Of a DNA stretch of 64,000 bases, positions 51,774 through 60,675 are shown one piece after another. Position 1 is the first letter of the stretch. Every line of letters starts with the position of its first letter. The position numbers and the translations under genes are program-made. Below the pieces are notes generated by a model. The model saw only the letters and a program-made list of their open reading frames with translations, was not told where the DNA came from and did no database searches. The stretch spans positions 25,962 through 89,961 of the forward strand of contig NZ_FCOK02000035.1 of the NCBI RefSeq assembly GCF_001544555.2, given 5' to 3'. Source of the stretch: Caballeronia udeis (GTDB taxonomy: Bacteria; Pseudomonadota; Gammaproteobacteria; Burkholderiales; Burkholderiaceae).

Positions 51774-52490
51774 ATGACCGATCCGCTGATTCCCGCCACG
51801 CTTGCTTTGCGCCCCAATGGGTCGCCGTATTCGCCCGAATACGGCGATATCTATCACAGCATCGTGGGCAGTCTTGCCCAGTCGCACCATGTATTTTTGC
51901 AGGGCAACGGTTTGCCCGGACGATGGCAGGGGCGTCAAACGTTTACCGTGCTTGAAACCGGTTTTGGCATGGGCATCAATTTCCTGACGACGTGGGCCGC
52001 ATGGCGCGCCGATCCCGCGCGCAGCGAACGGCTGCATTTTGTGTCGATCGAAAAGCACCCGTTTTCGACGGACGATCTGCGGCGTGCCTACGCAGTGACC
52101 GTGGACGATGAATCCGTTCTTGCGCTGGCCGACACGCTCGCCGCCGCGTGGCCGCCGCTGGAACCCGGCACGCACCAGTTGGATTTCGACGATTGCCACG
52201 TCACGCTGACGCTTATATTCGGCGACGCGGTGGAGATATTGCCCACACTGCGGTTGCGCGCCGACGCGTTCTATCTCGACGGTTTTGCGCCGGCTAAAAA
52301 TCCTGAACTCTGGACGCCCACGATCTTCAAGTCGCTCGCCGCCCTGGCCGGTGACGACACCACGTTTTCCACCTACACCAGCGCCGGCGATGTGAAACGC
52401 GCGCTGCTGCAAGCAGGGTTTGAATATCGGAAGGTGGCAGGCTTTGGCTGGAAACGCGCCATGCTCTTGGGCCGCTTTGTGCCGCGCTAA
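51774..52490 (+). CDS. mnmD: MnmD-like tRNA U34 methyltransferase (no FAD domain)
   Basis: SAM-dependent methyltransferase of 238 residues, equal to the N-terminal half of MnmC. It converts nm5s2U34 to mnm5s2U34 in tRNA. The SAM motif is TVLETGFGMGINFL near residues 59-72. DAFYLDGFAPAKNPELWT near residues 163-180 and FSTYTSAGDVKRAL near residues 199-212 are the other family blocks. The usual C-terminal FAD oxidase domain of MnmC (over 350 residues) is missing: the protein ends at GWKRAMLLGRFVPR, where the fused form would continue. It could be a natural MnmD or a truncated mnmC. Confidence 0.82.
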   Translation: MTDPLIPATLALRPNGSPYSPEYGDIYHSIVGSLAQSHHVFLQGNGLPGRWQGRQTFTVLETGFGMGINFLTTWAAWRADPARSERLHFVSIEKHPFSTDDLRRAYAVTVDDESVLALADTLAAAWPPLEPGTHQLDFDDCHVTLTLIFGDAVEILPTLRLRADAFYLDGFAPAKNPELWTPTIFKSLAALAGDDTTFSTYTSAGDVKRALLQAGFEYRKVAGFGWKRAMLLGRFVPR

Positions 52491-52592
52491 GAGCGCCAAG
52501 GTGCGGGTGGTACTCCGCCACTCTGCGAGAAGTCCCCCCACCGGCGCCGTACAGGACGTGCCCTTTCCAACGGCCGTTGGCGCAGGCAGGAA

Positions 52593-53981
52593 CTAGTCCA
52601 GGCCAAGACCCGACGGTGTCTCCGCATCGCGCATGTTGTAGGCGGACAAGATCCGGTACAGCGTGACACGGGACACGCCGAGTTCGCGTGCCGCGTCGCC
52701 CACGCGTCCGCGATTTCTCAGCAAGGCCATTTCGATAGCCTGCCGTTCTCCCACCTCGCGCGCCTGCGCAAGCGACATGGGCACGCATTCCGCAAACTCG
52801 CCGAGTTCGAGATCATTCGCGCCGATCAACCGGCCTTCGGCCATCACGATCGCGCGCCGCACGCGGTTGATCAGCTCTCGCACGTTACCGGGCCAGCCAT
52901 AGTTATGGATCGCGGCGATGGCGTCAGGGGCGAAACCGCGCAGACGCCGGCTGGCGTCTTTCTCGAATCGATCCAGCATGTGCCGGGCCAGCAATTCAAT
53001 GTCCTTGCCGCGTGCCCGCAGCGGCGGCTCCTCGATCTGCAGCACACACAACCGGTGATAAAGGTCAGAGCGGAACCGGCCTTCAACCATGGCCGTCTGC
53101 ATGTCGACGTGCGTAGCCGAGACAATGCGCACATCAACGGGCGTGGACTCATGGCCGCCCAGGCGCTCGATCTTGCGCTCCTGAAGAAAGCGCAGCAGGC
53201 TCGCCTGGCTTTCGAGCGGCAGGTCGCCGATTTCATCGAGGAACAGCGTGCCGCCGTTCGCTGCTTCCACACGCCCGATCTTGCGTTGGTTCGCGCCGGT
53301 GAACGCGCCGCGTTCATAACCGAATAACTCGGACTGCAACAGATGCGCGGGAATGGCCCCGCAATTGATTGCGACAAACGGTTCGTTGCGCCGCACTGAG
53401 CGCGCGTGAATGGCTACCGCGGTCAGCTCCTTGCCCGTGCCCGACTCACCCGAGATAAACACGGGCGCGTCGGTCATGGCCACCTTGCGGATCGCGCGGA
53501 AGAGCGCGAGCATGGCGTCGCATGAGCCGATCATGTCGCCTTCGGCGTTGCTGTCGTTCTTGGCGTCGACCGCGTCGCGTGACCCTCCGTCATGCAGCGC
53601 GGCGATGCCATAAGCATGGCCAAGCGCATTCAAAATGCGTTCGCCCGATGCGGGGAGCGTTACATAATCAAAGCAAAAATCCCGGACGAGACGCCGGATA
53701 GTCGAATCTTCAAGTTGCGCCGGCGTCAAGAGCGCTAACCAGCCCACTGTCTTTACCGATAGCCAGGTTTCGGCCAGCCGCAGATTGGCGAGAACGTTTC
53801 GCGCCGAGAAATCGAGTAAACCGCCACTGGGTTTTGATGAAAAATTCCCCGGCTCCCGGTCCAGTTCCAGAGATTTGACTGTCCAGCCACGCGTATCCAG
53901 GAGCGAGCGAAGTTCGAGCGTCAAAGGATCGCCTACGTAAAACAGATGCCTGGGAAGCGGAGAAGCAGCCATGAAAATCAT
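52593..53981 (-). CDS. Sigma-54-dependent activator, VpsR type
   Basis: Enhancer-binding protein of 462 residues. Residues 1-130 form a VpsR-like receiver relative without a clear phospho-acceptor set. The AAA+ domain spans about residues 150-380, with Walker A GESGTGKE, the sigma-54 contact loop GAFTGA, and LFLDEIGDLP as Walker B. A Fis-type helix-turn-helix ends the protein (GRVGDAARELGVSRVTLYRI). VpsR relatives control biofilm polysaccharide, in some cases through cyclic di-GMP; the targets here are not adjacent. An ATG at 53972 could also start translation. Confidence 0.9.
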   Translation of the reverse strand: MIFMAASPLPRHLFYVGDPLTLELRSLLDTRGWTVKSLELDREPGNFSSKPSGGLLDFSARNVLANLRLAETWLSVKTVGWLALLTPAQLEDSTIRRLVRDFCFDYVTLPASGERILNALGHAYGIAALHDGGSRDAVDAKNDSNAEGDMIGSCDAMLALFRAIRKVAMTDAPVFISGESGTGKELTAVAIHARSVRRNEPFVAINCGAIPAHLLQSELFGYERGAFTGANQRKIGRVEAANGGTLFLDEIGDLPLESQASLLRFLQERKIERLGGHESTPVDVRIVSATHVDMQTAMVEGRFRSDLYHRLCVLQIEEPPLRARGKDIELLARHMLDRFEKDASRRLRGFAPDAIAAIHNYGWPGNVRELINRVRRAIVMAEGRLIGANDLELGEFAECVPMSLAQAREVGERQAIEMALLRNRGRVGDAARELGVSRVTLYRILSAYNMRDAETPSGLGLD

Positions 53982-54594
53982 ACCGGTTAGTTATAGCGAA
54001 CACCGCTATCAGCACGCTGCGGGGTCAGCACATTTTGGACACGTCGCGAAAGTTGCAGTTGTCGCCCTCACGAAAACTGCACACGCTTTAGTTATATCGA
54101 CTCAATACGCGCAAACTTGAAGGAATCGAAGATTGGCCGGCTGTCTCTTGGTCATGCCGTAAAGCCCCGTCAAGTCTTGTTAAGCCTTGTTGGAAGTTCG
54201 CATTCCCTCTTCGGGCGAGCATCAACCAAGCGCCAGGTAACAGCTTTCATGTCCTCACCGGCCAAGCATTGTTTGCCGTAATACGCTTTTATAGCCCTTA
54301 TTAGCATATGTTATCTGCGCGCGTGTCCGGTTTGCTTGCTTTTTGGTACCGTTACTAATTATTTCACGTAATTTGACGTTCACCCATTGCGGGTATCTAC
54401 CGGGTTCAATTGTTTTGAGAAAGCAACACGTCCGGCGAGTTTGAATCAGGCGTCGGTTAGCGATCTTCGTGATCCGTAACGGACGCAAATACTGGTCCTG
54501 GCCAAAAATAGCGCTAGCCTGGTTATTTGTATGAACATTAAAACCCGGGCGCAGAGAGGTTCAGGCTCATATCAGGTCTATCGGGTCTCCAGCT
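53982..54594. other. AT-richer intergenic region
   Basis: About 610 bases with lower G+C than the neighbours, especially 54240-54560. No -24/-12 promoter (GG-N10-GC) was found. A 5-bp hairpin, TAGCG-AACAC-CGCTA, lies at 53994-54008. The frame at 54255-54488 (- strand) gives a basic peptide that I cannot place. Confidence 0.5.
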
Positions 54595-55566
54595 TCATCC
54601 CAGCACCAACCCAGCGCCTTTGAGTGCATCGCGAATGCCAAGCGCCGGATAGGCCTGGTCGACGGTGCGCATGTCGACACGAGTCTCCTCGACAATCCAG
54701 TCGCGGATCGCTTCGACCACCGGACGCATCGGCCGGTTTTCCGGCGATACCAGACAACACCGCCTGCTGGTCACGAGCAACTCCTGCTCGGCCGGCAGCA
54801 ACGCGCCTTCCGCCAGCCAGTGCGATACGACGTTGAGCCAGCCAAGCGCAATCCCTTGCCCGAGCAACGCGGCCTGCACGACGATGGCGTAGTCGTTGAA
54901 GCTCAGCATGTTGACCGCACGCCGCTTGTGCTGGCCAAACGCGCTGAAGCGGTCATGCCAGCCACGCTCGCCGTCGTCCATCACGATGATGGTGTCTCCA
55001 TGCGCGCCGGCCTCGTCCAGCAGCGCCTGTTCGTGATACCGGCGGTTACACACCGGCAGCAGCACTTCAGGCATCACAAGCACGCTGTTCGCGCCTATCT
55101 CGTCCTGCGTCATGAAACGCATGCCAAGATCGACGTCGACAAGCGGCCCGCCAATGCGCCCGGAAATCAGTTGAAAGCGCAGGTCGACGGAAGGGAATGC
55201 CTGGTTGAGCCGGTTCATGCGCGGCATCAGCCAGTGTGTGGTGAAAGCAGTGGACACCGATAACGTCACAGACTCCACACCCGTTGCGCGCGCCTCTATC
55301 TCGCGGATCGCGCCTTCAATCCCGCTGAAGCCCTCCGAGATTTTCCGGTAAAGGATCCGGCCGTTCTCGGTCAGTTCGATACCGCCTCGCACGCGCTCGA
55401 ACAAACGCACGCCCAGATGGTCTTCCATGCGCGCCAGCATCCGGCTGACGGCGGGTTGGCTCACGTAAAGCTCCTGCGCCGCGCGGGTAAAGTTGCCGCA
55501 GCGCGCGGCGGCTTCAAAGACGAACAGCGCGTTCGCGCTCGGCAGTTTCTTGCGTAGATTAGGCAT
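54595..55566 (-). CDS. LysR-family regulator (GcvA type)
   Basis: Regulator of 323 residues. The winged helix has LPSANALFVFEAAARCGNFT and QELYVSQPAVSRMLARMEDHLG, the GcvA-branch pattern. The effector domain spans residues 95-300. It lies back to back with the polyamine-type ABC operon with 84 bases between the two starts, so it is the likely regulator of that operon (inference). The ligand is unknown. Confidence 0.88.
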   Translation of the reverse strand: MPNLRKKLPSANALFVFEAAARCGNFTRAAQELYVSQPAVSRMLARMEDHLGVRLFERVRGGIELTENGRILYRKISEGFSGIEGAIREIEARATGVESVTLSVSTAFTTHWLMPRMNRLNQAFPSVDLRFQLISGRIGGPLVDVDLGMRFMTQDEIGANSVLVMPEVLLPVCNRRYHEQALLDEAGAHGDTIIVMDDGERGWHDRFSAFGQHKRRAVNMLSFNDYAIVVQAALLGQGIALGWLNVVSHWLAEGALLPAEQELLVTSRRCCLVSPENRPMRPVVEAIRDWIVEETRVDMRTVDQAYPALGIRDALKGAGLVLG

Positions 55567-55650
55567 GACCTCATGTTATGCCTGATCCAACAATTCGGGA
55601 ATTGCGGCCAAAAACATCGCACCGTATATTTTGAGCAACCGAAGACTTAC

Positions 55651-56745
55651 ATGGCGAGAAAACAGGGTATGGATGCAAGGGCGAAAGCAGGTGTATCGAT
55701 CCGGTCAGCCACGAAGCGCTACGGCTCCGTGGTCGCCCTGGACGGCGTGTCGCTTGATATTGCACCCGGCGAATTTGTCTCGTTGCTGGGGCCTTCGGGC
55801 TCGGGCAAGACCACCTTGCTCGGCATTCTGGGCGGCTTCGTGCAGCCGACCTCCGGCGCGGTGTGGGTGGGCGAGCGGGATATTACATACGCGCCGCCGC
55901 ACAAGCGCGACATCGGCATCGTGTTCCAGAACTACGCGCTGTTCCCGCATATGACGGTCGGCGAGAACGTTGCGTTCCCGTTGCGTGCCCGGCGTCAGCC
56001 GAAAGCCGGCTGGGCCCGCAAGGTCTCGGATGCGCTCGCGATGGTCGAGTTGGGTGGCTATGAAAGCCGCGGCGTGGCCCAGTTGTCGGGCGGCCAGCGT
56101 CAGCGCGTGGCGCTGGCTCGGGCAATGGTCTTCGAGCCGCAACTGATCCTGATGGACGAACCGCTTTCGGCGCTCGACAAGCAATTGCGCGAGACCATGC
56201 AGATTGAATTGCGCCGCTTGCACCGGAAGCTGGAAGCGACGATTGTCTACGTGACCCACGACCAGCGTGAGGCGCTCACCATGAGCGACCGTGTGGCCGT
56301 GCTGCGTAATGGCCGGCTGGTCCAGATCGATACGCCGGAACGCCTTTACGACCGCCCGTGCGACGCGTTCGTGGCGAGTTTCATTGGCGAGGCGACGCTG
56401 CTAGACGTAACCCGTGCCGGCGATGACGCCGTAAAGCTCGGCAACGTTGTCCTGCGAACTGCCTATCCGCTGCCGGCCGGCGACAAGCTTTTGCTGGCCG
56501 TGCAGACCGAAAAGCTGGTGATTGACGGCGGGTATGAAAGGCCCGGCGTGAACCGGCTGGTGTGCCGTGTCAGCGAGGTGCTGTATCAGGGCGAGAGCTT
56601 GCGGGTGTTCGCCACGCTCGCCGATGGCACGCCGCTCAGCCTCAGGCAGCCCGGCAGCCACGACGCGCGACAACGCATTCCCGCGCCCGGGACCGAGATG
56701 ACAGTCCTGCTCGATCCGCAGGACACCATCGTCGTACCGGCCTGA
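55651..56745 (+). CDS. Polyamine-type ABC transporter ATPase (PotA-like)
   Basis: Cytoplasmic ATPase of 364 residues. Walker A is GPSGSGKTT. The Q-loop (VFQNYALFPHMTV), signature (LSGGQRQRVALARAM), Walker B (LILMDEPLSALD) and switch His (YVTHDQREALT) are intact. A TOBE domain (about residues 270-355) follows, as in PotA and PotG. The ATG at 55651 is preferred over an in-frame ATG at 55573, which would lie near the LysR start; 55669 is also possible. It leads an operon that mixes transporter and enzyme genes. Confidence 0.9.
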   Translation: MARKQGMDARAKAGVSIRSATKRYGSVVALDGVSLDIAPGEFVSLLGPSGSGKTTLLGILGGFVQPTSGAVWVGERDITYAPPHKRDIGIVFQNYALFPHMTVGENVAFPLRARRQPKAGWARKVSDALAMVELGGYESRGVAQLSGGQRQRVALARAMVFEPQLILMDEPLSALDKQLRETMQIELRRLHRKLEATIVYVTHDQREALTMSDRVAVLRNGRLVQIDTPERLYDRPCDAFVASFIGEATLLDVTRAGDDAVKLGNVVLRTAYPLPAGDKLLLAVQTEKLVIDGGYERPGVNRLVCRVSEVLYQGESLRVFATLADGTPLSLRQPGSHDARQRIPAPGTEMTVLLDPQDTIVVPA

Positions 56746-56814
56746 ATTTTTATACGTCCGTGAAGACAGGCATCAAAGCCTGGATATCAATCAAACTATA
56801 GAGGATTACGAATC

Positions 56815-57525
56815 ATGAAGCTGAAGGATTTCAAGGTACTGACGTTCGACGTGGTCGGCACGCTCATCGACTTCGAACGCGGTGTGCTGGCCTCGGTACG
56901 CCGTCTGGGTGGTGCGGCGGCCAAGGATCTCACCGACGACCAGATCTTCGAACCCTACATGCGCGGCCGTGCGGCGTTTCCGGGCCGCTCGAGCCAGGCG
57001 ATGGCAAGTGTCTATCAGTCGCTCGCCAACGAACTCGGCCTGCCCGCGGATGACGAGACCGCTGCCGCGTTCCAGCGCGACGTGCTTGACTGGCCTGCGT
57101 TTGAAGACTCGGTGGCGGCGCTCAAGCGGCTGCGCAAGCACTATCGGCTGGTTGCCATGACCAATGCGGACCGCGTGGCGTTATCGGCCTATGCCCACAC
57201 GCTGGACGATCCGTTCGACGACACCGTATGTGCCGATGAAACCGGGGTCGCCAAACCGGACCCGCAATTCTTTGCTTATAACCGGGGCCGTCAGGCAGCG
57301 TTCGGATACAAGTTCAGCGAGATCCTGCATACGGCGCAAAGCCAGTACCACGACATTGGTGTTGCGACCGGGCTGGGTTATGCGACCTGCTGGATCGAGC
57401 GGCGCCAGGGCATGAAGGGCTTCGGTGCAACCCCGACGCCAGGCGCTGTCACCACGCCCACATTCAATTTCCCGACGCTCGCCGCGCTTGCCGATGCCGT
57501 GGAAGCCGAAGCACGCGCAGCATGA
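56815..57525 (+). CDS. HAD-superfamily hydrolase, type II haloacid dehalogenase-like
   Basis: Cytoplasmic hydrolase of 236 residues. Motif I is FDVVGTLIDF with nucleophile Asp12; the second Asp of phosphatases is replaced by Val14, as in the dehalogenase branch (D-x-x-GT). Motif II is MTNAD, motif III has Lys in VAKPDPQFF, and a late block reads SQYHDIGVATGLGYATCWIE. A halogenated substrate is not implied by the context; the protein may act on a phosphate or carboxylate intermediate of amine breakdown. GAGG precedes the ATG. The next start overlaps its stop by four bases. Confidence 0.85.
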   Translation: MKLKDFKVLTFDVVGTLIDFERGVLASVRRLGGAAAKDLTDDQIFEPYMRGRAAFPGRSSQAMASVYQSLANELGLPADDETAAAFQRDVLDWPAFEDSVAALKRLRKHYRLVAMTNADRVALSAYAHTLDDPFDDTVCADETGVAKPDPQFFAYNRGRQAAFGYKFSEILHTAQSQYHDIGVATGLGYATCWIERRQGMKGFGATPTPGAVTTPTFNFPTLAALADAVEAEARAA

Positions 57526-58853
57526 AGCAACCGCTGACCCGGCCGGGCGCGCCCTCGTTATGGATCGACATGGCGGGTGCTGCACCGCAAGCGGATGCGC
57601 CCGTCAGCACGGGTGCGCCGCTCGAGCGCGATCTCTCGGTGGAGGTGGCCGTGATCGGCGCGGGCTACTCGGGCTTGTCAGCGGCGTATGCATTGCAAAA
57701 GCGTGGCGTGCAAACGGCGGTGCTCGATGCCAATCCGGTCGGCTGGGGCGCGAGCGGTCGTAACGGCGGCGTGGTGTCGTCGAAATTCCGTTTGTCGTTC
57801 CCCGCAATCGAGCGCCTGCACGGCCTTGAAACCGCGAAGATCATGCATCGCCTCGCCCACGACGGCGTGCGCGTGGTTGAACAGTTCATCGATGAATTCA
57901 AGCTTGGCCGCGCCCGTTTCGAACACACCGGCAGCCTGCGCTGCGCGCACACCGAACGCGCATTCACGTCCATTCGTGCCGAGGCAGAGTGGGTGAAGCA
58001 AAAACTCGGCGACACCACGATGACGGTTCAATCGCGCGCCGAGGTCGAGCATGAAACGGGATCGAAGGCGTTTGTCGGCGGCGTGCTGAGCTCGGACGCA
58101 GGCACGATCCTGCCGCTTGAATACGTGCGTGGACTCGCCGCCGGCCTGACGCGGCGCAACGTGGATATCTATGAATCGACGCCAGTGCTTGAGATGATCC
58201 GCTCAGACGGCAGTGGCGGCGTGACCTTGCGCACGCCGAACGGCACAGTCCGCGCGAAGCAGGTGATTGTCGGGACCAATGCGTATTCGAACCTGACGCC
58301 CGCAACCGCGGCGTATCAACGCGAACTGGTGCCATTCCGCAGCGCGATGATCGCGACGGAACGCTTGCCTGCCGGACTCGATGACCGCCTGATGGTCGAG
58401 CGTCGCAGCTATGCCGAAACGCGGCGCATGATGAAGTGGTTTCGCAAGGTCGATGGCCGCATGCTGTTCGGCGGTCGCGACGCGTTTGGCAAGGAAGGGC
58501 AGACGACCGGCTTCGACGCGTTGCAGCGTGCGATGGTCGAGCTGTTTCCAGACCTGGCAGGCGTGCGCGTGGAGTACCAATGGTCGGGGTATGTCGGCAT
58601 GACGTTCAACTCGCTGCCGCATGTGGGCCGCAGTGACGGCGCCACGACTTTTTGTCTCGGGTATAACGGGGCGGGGGTCGCCATGGCCAGTTTGCTCGGG
58701 CAGCATGCGGCGGCGCTCGCTCTTGGGGAGAAACCGGAGCTCTCGCTGCTTGCGGCGCCCGGCTTGAACCCGGTGCCCTTCCATTCGCTGCGTGCGCCGG
58801 GTGTTCGCCTGGTGGCCGGGTGGTATCAATTCCTCGATGCCTTGGGTGTGTGA
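57522..58853 (+). CDS. FAD-dependent amine oxidase (DAO/PuuB-like)
   Basis: Flavoprotein of 443 residues. The dinucleotide motif is VIGAGYSGLSAAYALQKRG near residues 44-62. The conserved WGASGRNGG follows, typical of the D-amino-acid oxidase branch that includes gamma-glutamylputrescine oxidase. The C-terminal FAD contact reads FCLGYNGAGVAMASLLG. It probably oxidises a primary or secondary amine to an aldehyde, which the ALDH of the same operon would take further (inference). Translational overlap with the HAD gene supports co-expression. Confidence 0.88.
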   Translation: MKQPLTRPGAPSLWIDMAGAAPQADAPVSTGAPLERDLSVEVAVIGAGYSGLSAAYALQKRGVQTAVLDANPVGWGASGRNGGVVSSKFRLSFPAIERLHGLETAKIMHRLAHDGVRVVEQFIDEFKLGRARFEHTGSLRCAHTERAFTSIRAEAEWVKQKLGDTTMTVQSRAEVEHETGSKAFVGGVLSSDAGTILPLEYVRGLAAGLTRRNVDIYESTPVLEMIRSDGSGGVTLRTPNGTVRAKQVIVGTNAYSNLTPATAAYQRELVPFRSAMIATERLPAGLDDRLMVERRSYAETRRMMKWFRKVDGRMLFGGRDAFGKEGQTTGFDALQRAMVELFPDLAGVRVEYQWSGYVGMTFNSLPHVGRSDGATTFCLGYNGAGVAMASLLGQHAAALALGEKPELSLLAAPGLNPVPFHSLRAPGVRLVAGWYQFLDALGV

Positions 58854-58915
58854 TGAGGCGCATGAGAAGGTGCATGATGCGAAGCGCTACCCGGACCTTT
58901 CAAGGACAGACTGCA

Positions 58916-59782
58916 ATGCACGCAACGCCGGCCGAGCCTTCCATTCTTTATCAACGCCGCGAAGACCGCGCGATGCTGCTGCTGATGACGCCGGCGCTAC
59001 TGGTGATCGTATTACTGCTGGTCGTGCCGCTTGCATGGCTCTCGTGGCAGTCCATCTGGAATCACGGTTTCACGTTCGAGAACTACCGGCGCATGTTCAC
59101 GGGCGTGTATCTCGACACGTTCCTGCTCACCTTCAAACTCAGCGTGATCGTGACGGCCGTCACCTTGTTGCTCGGTTATCCGGTGGCGTACCTGGCGGCG
59201 TCCGTGCCGCCGAAATTCAGCGCGCTGATACTGGGCATGGTCATCCTGCCGTTCTGGACGAGCGTGCTGGTACGCACTTACGCCTGGCTCGTCTTGCTGC
59301 AGCGCACCGGCGTGGTCAACAAGGCGCTGATGGCGAGCGGGGTCATCGACCATCCGTTGCAACTCGCCTATAACCAGTTCGGCACGGTGGTCGCGATGGT
59401 GCATATCCTGTTGCCGTTCATGGTGCTGCCGCTCTATTCGGCCATGCAGAAAATTCCGCAGAACCTCTCGCAAGCCGGCGCAAGTCTTGGCGGCTCGCCG
59501 CTGCATGTCTTTGCGCGCGTGTTCCTGCCGTTATCGATGAGCGGGGTGGTAGCAGGCGTCACGCTCGTCTTCATCTTGTGTCTCGGCTTCTACATTACGC
59601 CGGAGCTGATGGGTGGCGGCAAGTCGGTCATGGTGTCCATGGTCGTGAGCCGCAATGTCGAAATCTACAATAGCTGGGGTGCGGCGAGTGCGGTCAGCGT
59701 CGTGTTGCTGGTCTGTGTGTTCGCGATCTTCTATGCGGCGAGCCGCGTGGTTCCGCTCGAAAAAACCCTGGGTGCGAAATGA
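58916..59782 (+). CDS. Polyamine-type ABC permease (PotB-like)
   Basis: Inner-membrane permease of 288 residues with six helices, the first being LLLMTPALLVIVLLLVVPLA. The EAA-like loop (NLSQAGASLGGSPLHVFARV) lies near residues 183-202. The ATG at 58916 has AAGGA upstream; the frame opens at 58820 inside the preceding gene. Its stop overlaps the next permease start by four bases (ATGA). Confidence 0.9.
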   Translation: MHATPAEPSILYQRREDRAMLLLMTPALLVIVLLLVVPLAWLSWQSIWNHGFTFENYRRMFTGVYLDTFLLTFKLSVIVTAVTLLLGYPVAYLAASVPPKFSALILGMVILPFWTSVLVRTYAWLVLLQRTGVVNKALMASGVIDHPLQLAYNQFGTVVAMVHILLPFMVLPLYSAMQKIPQNLSQAGASLGGSPLHVFARVFLPLSMSGVVAGVTLVFILCLGFYITPELMGGGKSVMVSMVVSRNVEIYNSWGAASAVSVVLLVCVFAIFYAASRVVPLEKTLGAK

Positions 59783-60597
59783 GCGGAATGACCCACATGA
59801 ACGACATGAAACCCTTTTCGTTCGGCCGCATTGTGCTTGGCTTCGCAGTGCTGCTGATCCTCGTGTTCCTGATGGTGCCTATCCTGATCGTCGTGCCGTT
59901 GTCGTTCTCGGACACGCGCTTCATGACCTTCCCGCCACCCGGCTACTCCTTGCGCTGGTATCACGCGTTCTTCAGCAATCCGGCCTGGATCGATGCGGCG
60001 CGGACCACGCTGATTGCATCGACCAGTGCTGCCCTGATTGCCACGCCGCTCGGCGTGGCCGCTGCTTATGCGATCCAGAACGGCACGCACCGCAGCATGC
60101 GTTATCTGCGCACCGTGCTCATGTTGCCGCTGATGGTGCCTGTCATCATTGTCGCGGTGGGCGTGTTTTTCGTGTACTCGCAGATGGGATACGTGAATAC
60201 CCTTGGTGGTTTGATTGTTGCGGACACCATGCTCGGCTTGCCTTACGTGCTTATCTCGGTGGGCGCGGACCTGCGGACCTTCGATCCCACCCAGGAGATG
60301 GTCGCGCGCAGCCTCGGCATGAACCGCTTGCGCAGCTTCATGACGGTCACGCTGCCGCAAATCAAGTCGAGCGTGATCTCGGGTGCGGTGTTTGTATTCA
60401 TCCAGGCGCTGGATGAAACGGTGGTCGCGCTGTTTGTTTCCGGCGGCCCGAACCAGACCCTCACGCGCCGCATGTTCGTCACCCTGCGCGACGAGATCGA
60501 TCCGACCATTGCCGCGATCAGCACCATGCTGACCGCCCTGACGCTGTGCCTTGTGATGATCGTGGTGGTGAGCCGAAAATCATCGGCACGCGCCTGA
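59779..60597 (+). CDS. Polyamine-type ABC permease (PotC-like)
   Basis: Second permease, 272 residues and six helices, starting FGRIVLGFAVLLILVFLMVP. The loop VARSLGMNRLRSFMTVTLPQ near residues 175-194 contacts the ATPase. With the ATPase and PotB-like permease it makes a complete importer core, but no periplasmic binding protein gene is found anywhere in this cluster, so the receptor must be encoded elsewhere. Confidence 0.9.
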   Translation: MSGMTHMNDMKPFSFGRIVLGFAVLLILVFLMVPILIVVPLSFSDTRFMTFPPPGYSLRWYHAFFSNPAWIDAARTTLIASTSAALIATPLGVAAAYAIQNGTHRSMRYLRTVLMLPLMVPVIIVAVGVFFVYSQMGYVNTLGGLIVADTMLGLPYVLISVGADLRTFDPTQEMVARSLGMNRLRSFMTVTLPQIKSSVISGAVFVFIQALDETVVALFVSGGPNQTLTRRMFVTLRDEIDPTIAAISTMLTALTLCLVMIVVVSRKSSARA

Positions 60598-60625
60598 ACT
60601 TTGCGTAATCGATGCTTCGTCGCTA

Positions 60626-60658
60626 CCTAACCGATGCCTAACCGATGCCTAACCGATC
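60626..60658. repeat. Tandem 11-bp repeat, three copies
   Basis: CCTAACCGATG at 60626-60636 and 60637-60647, then CCTAACCGATC at 60648-60658. The array lies in the 78-base gap between the PotC-like and ALDH genes and ends 17 bases before the ALDH ATG. Confidence 0.85.
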
Positions 60659-60675
60659 CCTGACGGATACCAGCA

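Noticed and set aside
54255..54488. 77-codon - strand frame in an AT-rich gap
   Set aside because: No ribosome-binding site, no recognisable family, and basic random-like composition.
53982..54594. Sigma-54 promoter upstream of the VpsR-type activator gene
   Set aside because: The only GG and GC pair near 54036-54055 is spaced 16 bases instead of 10.
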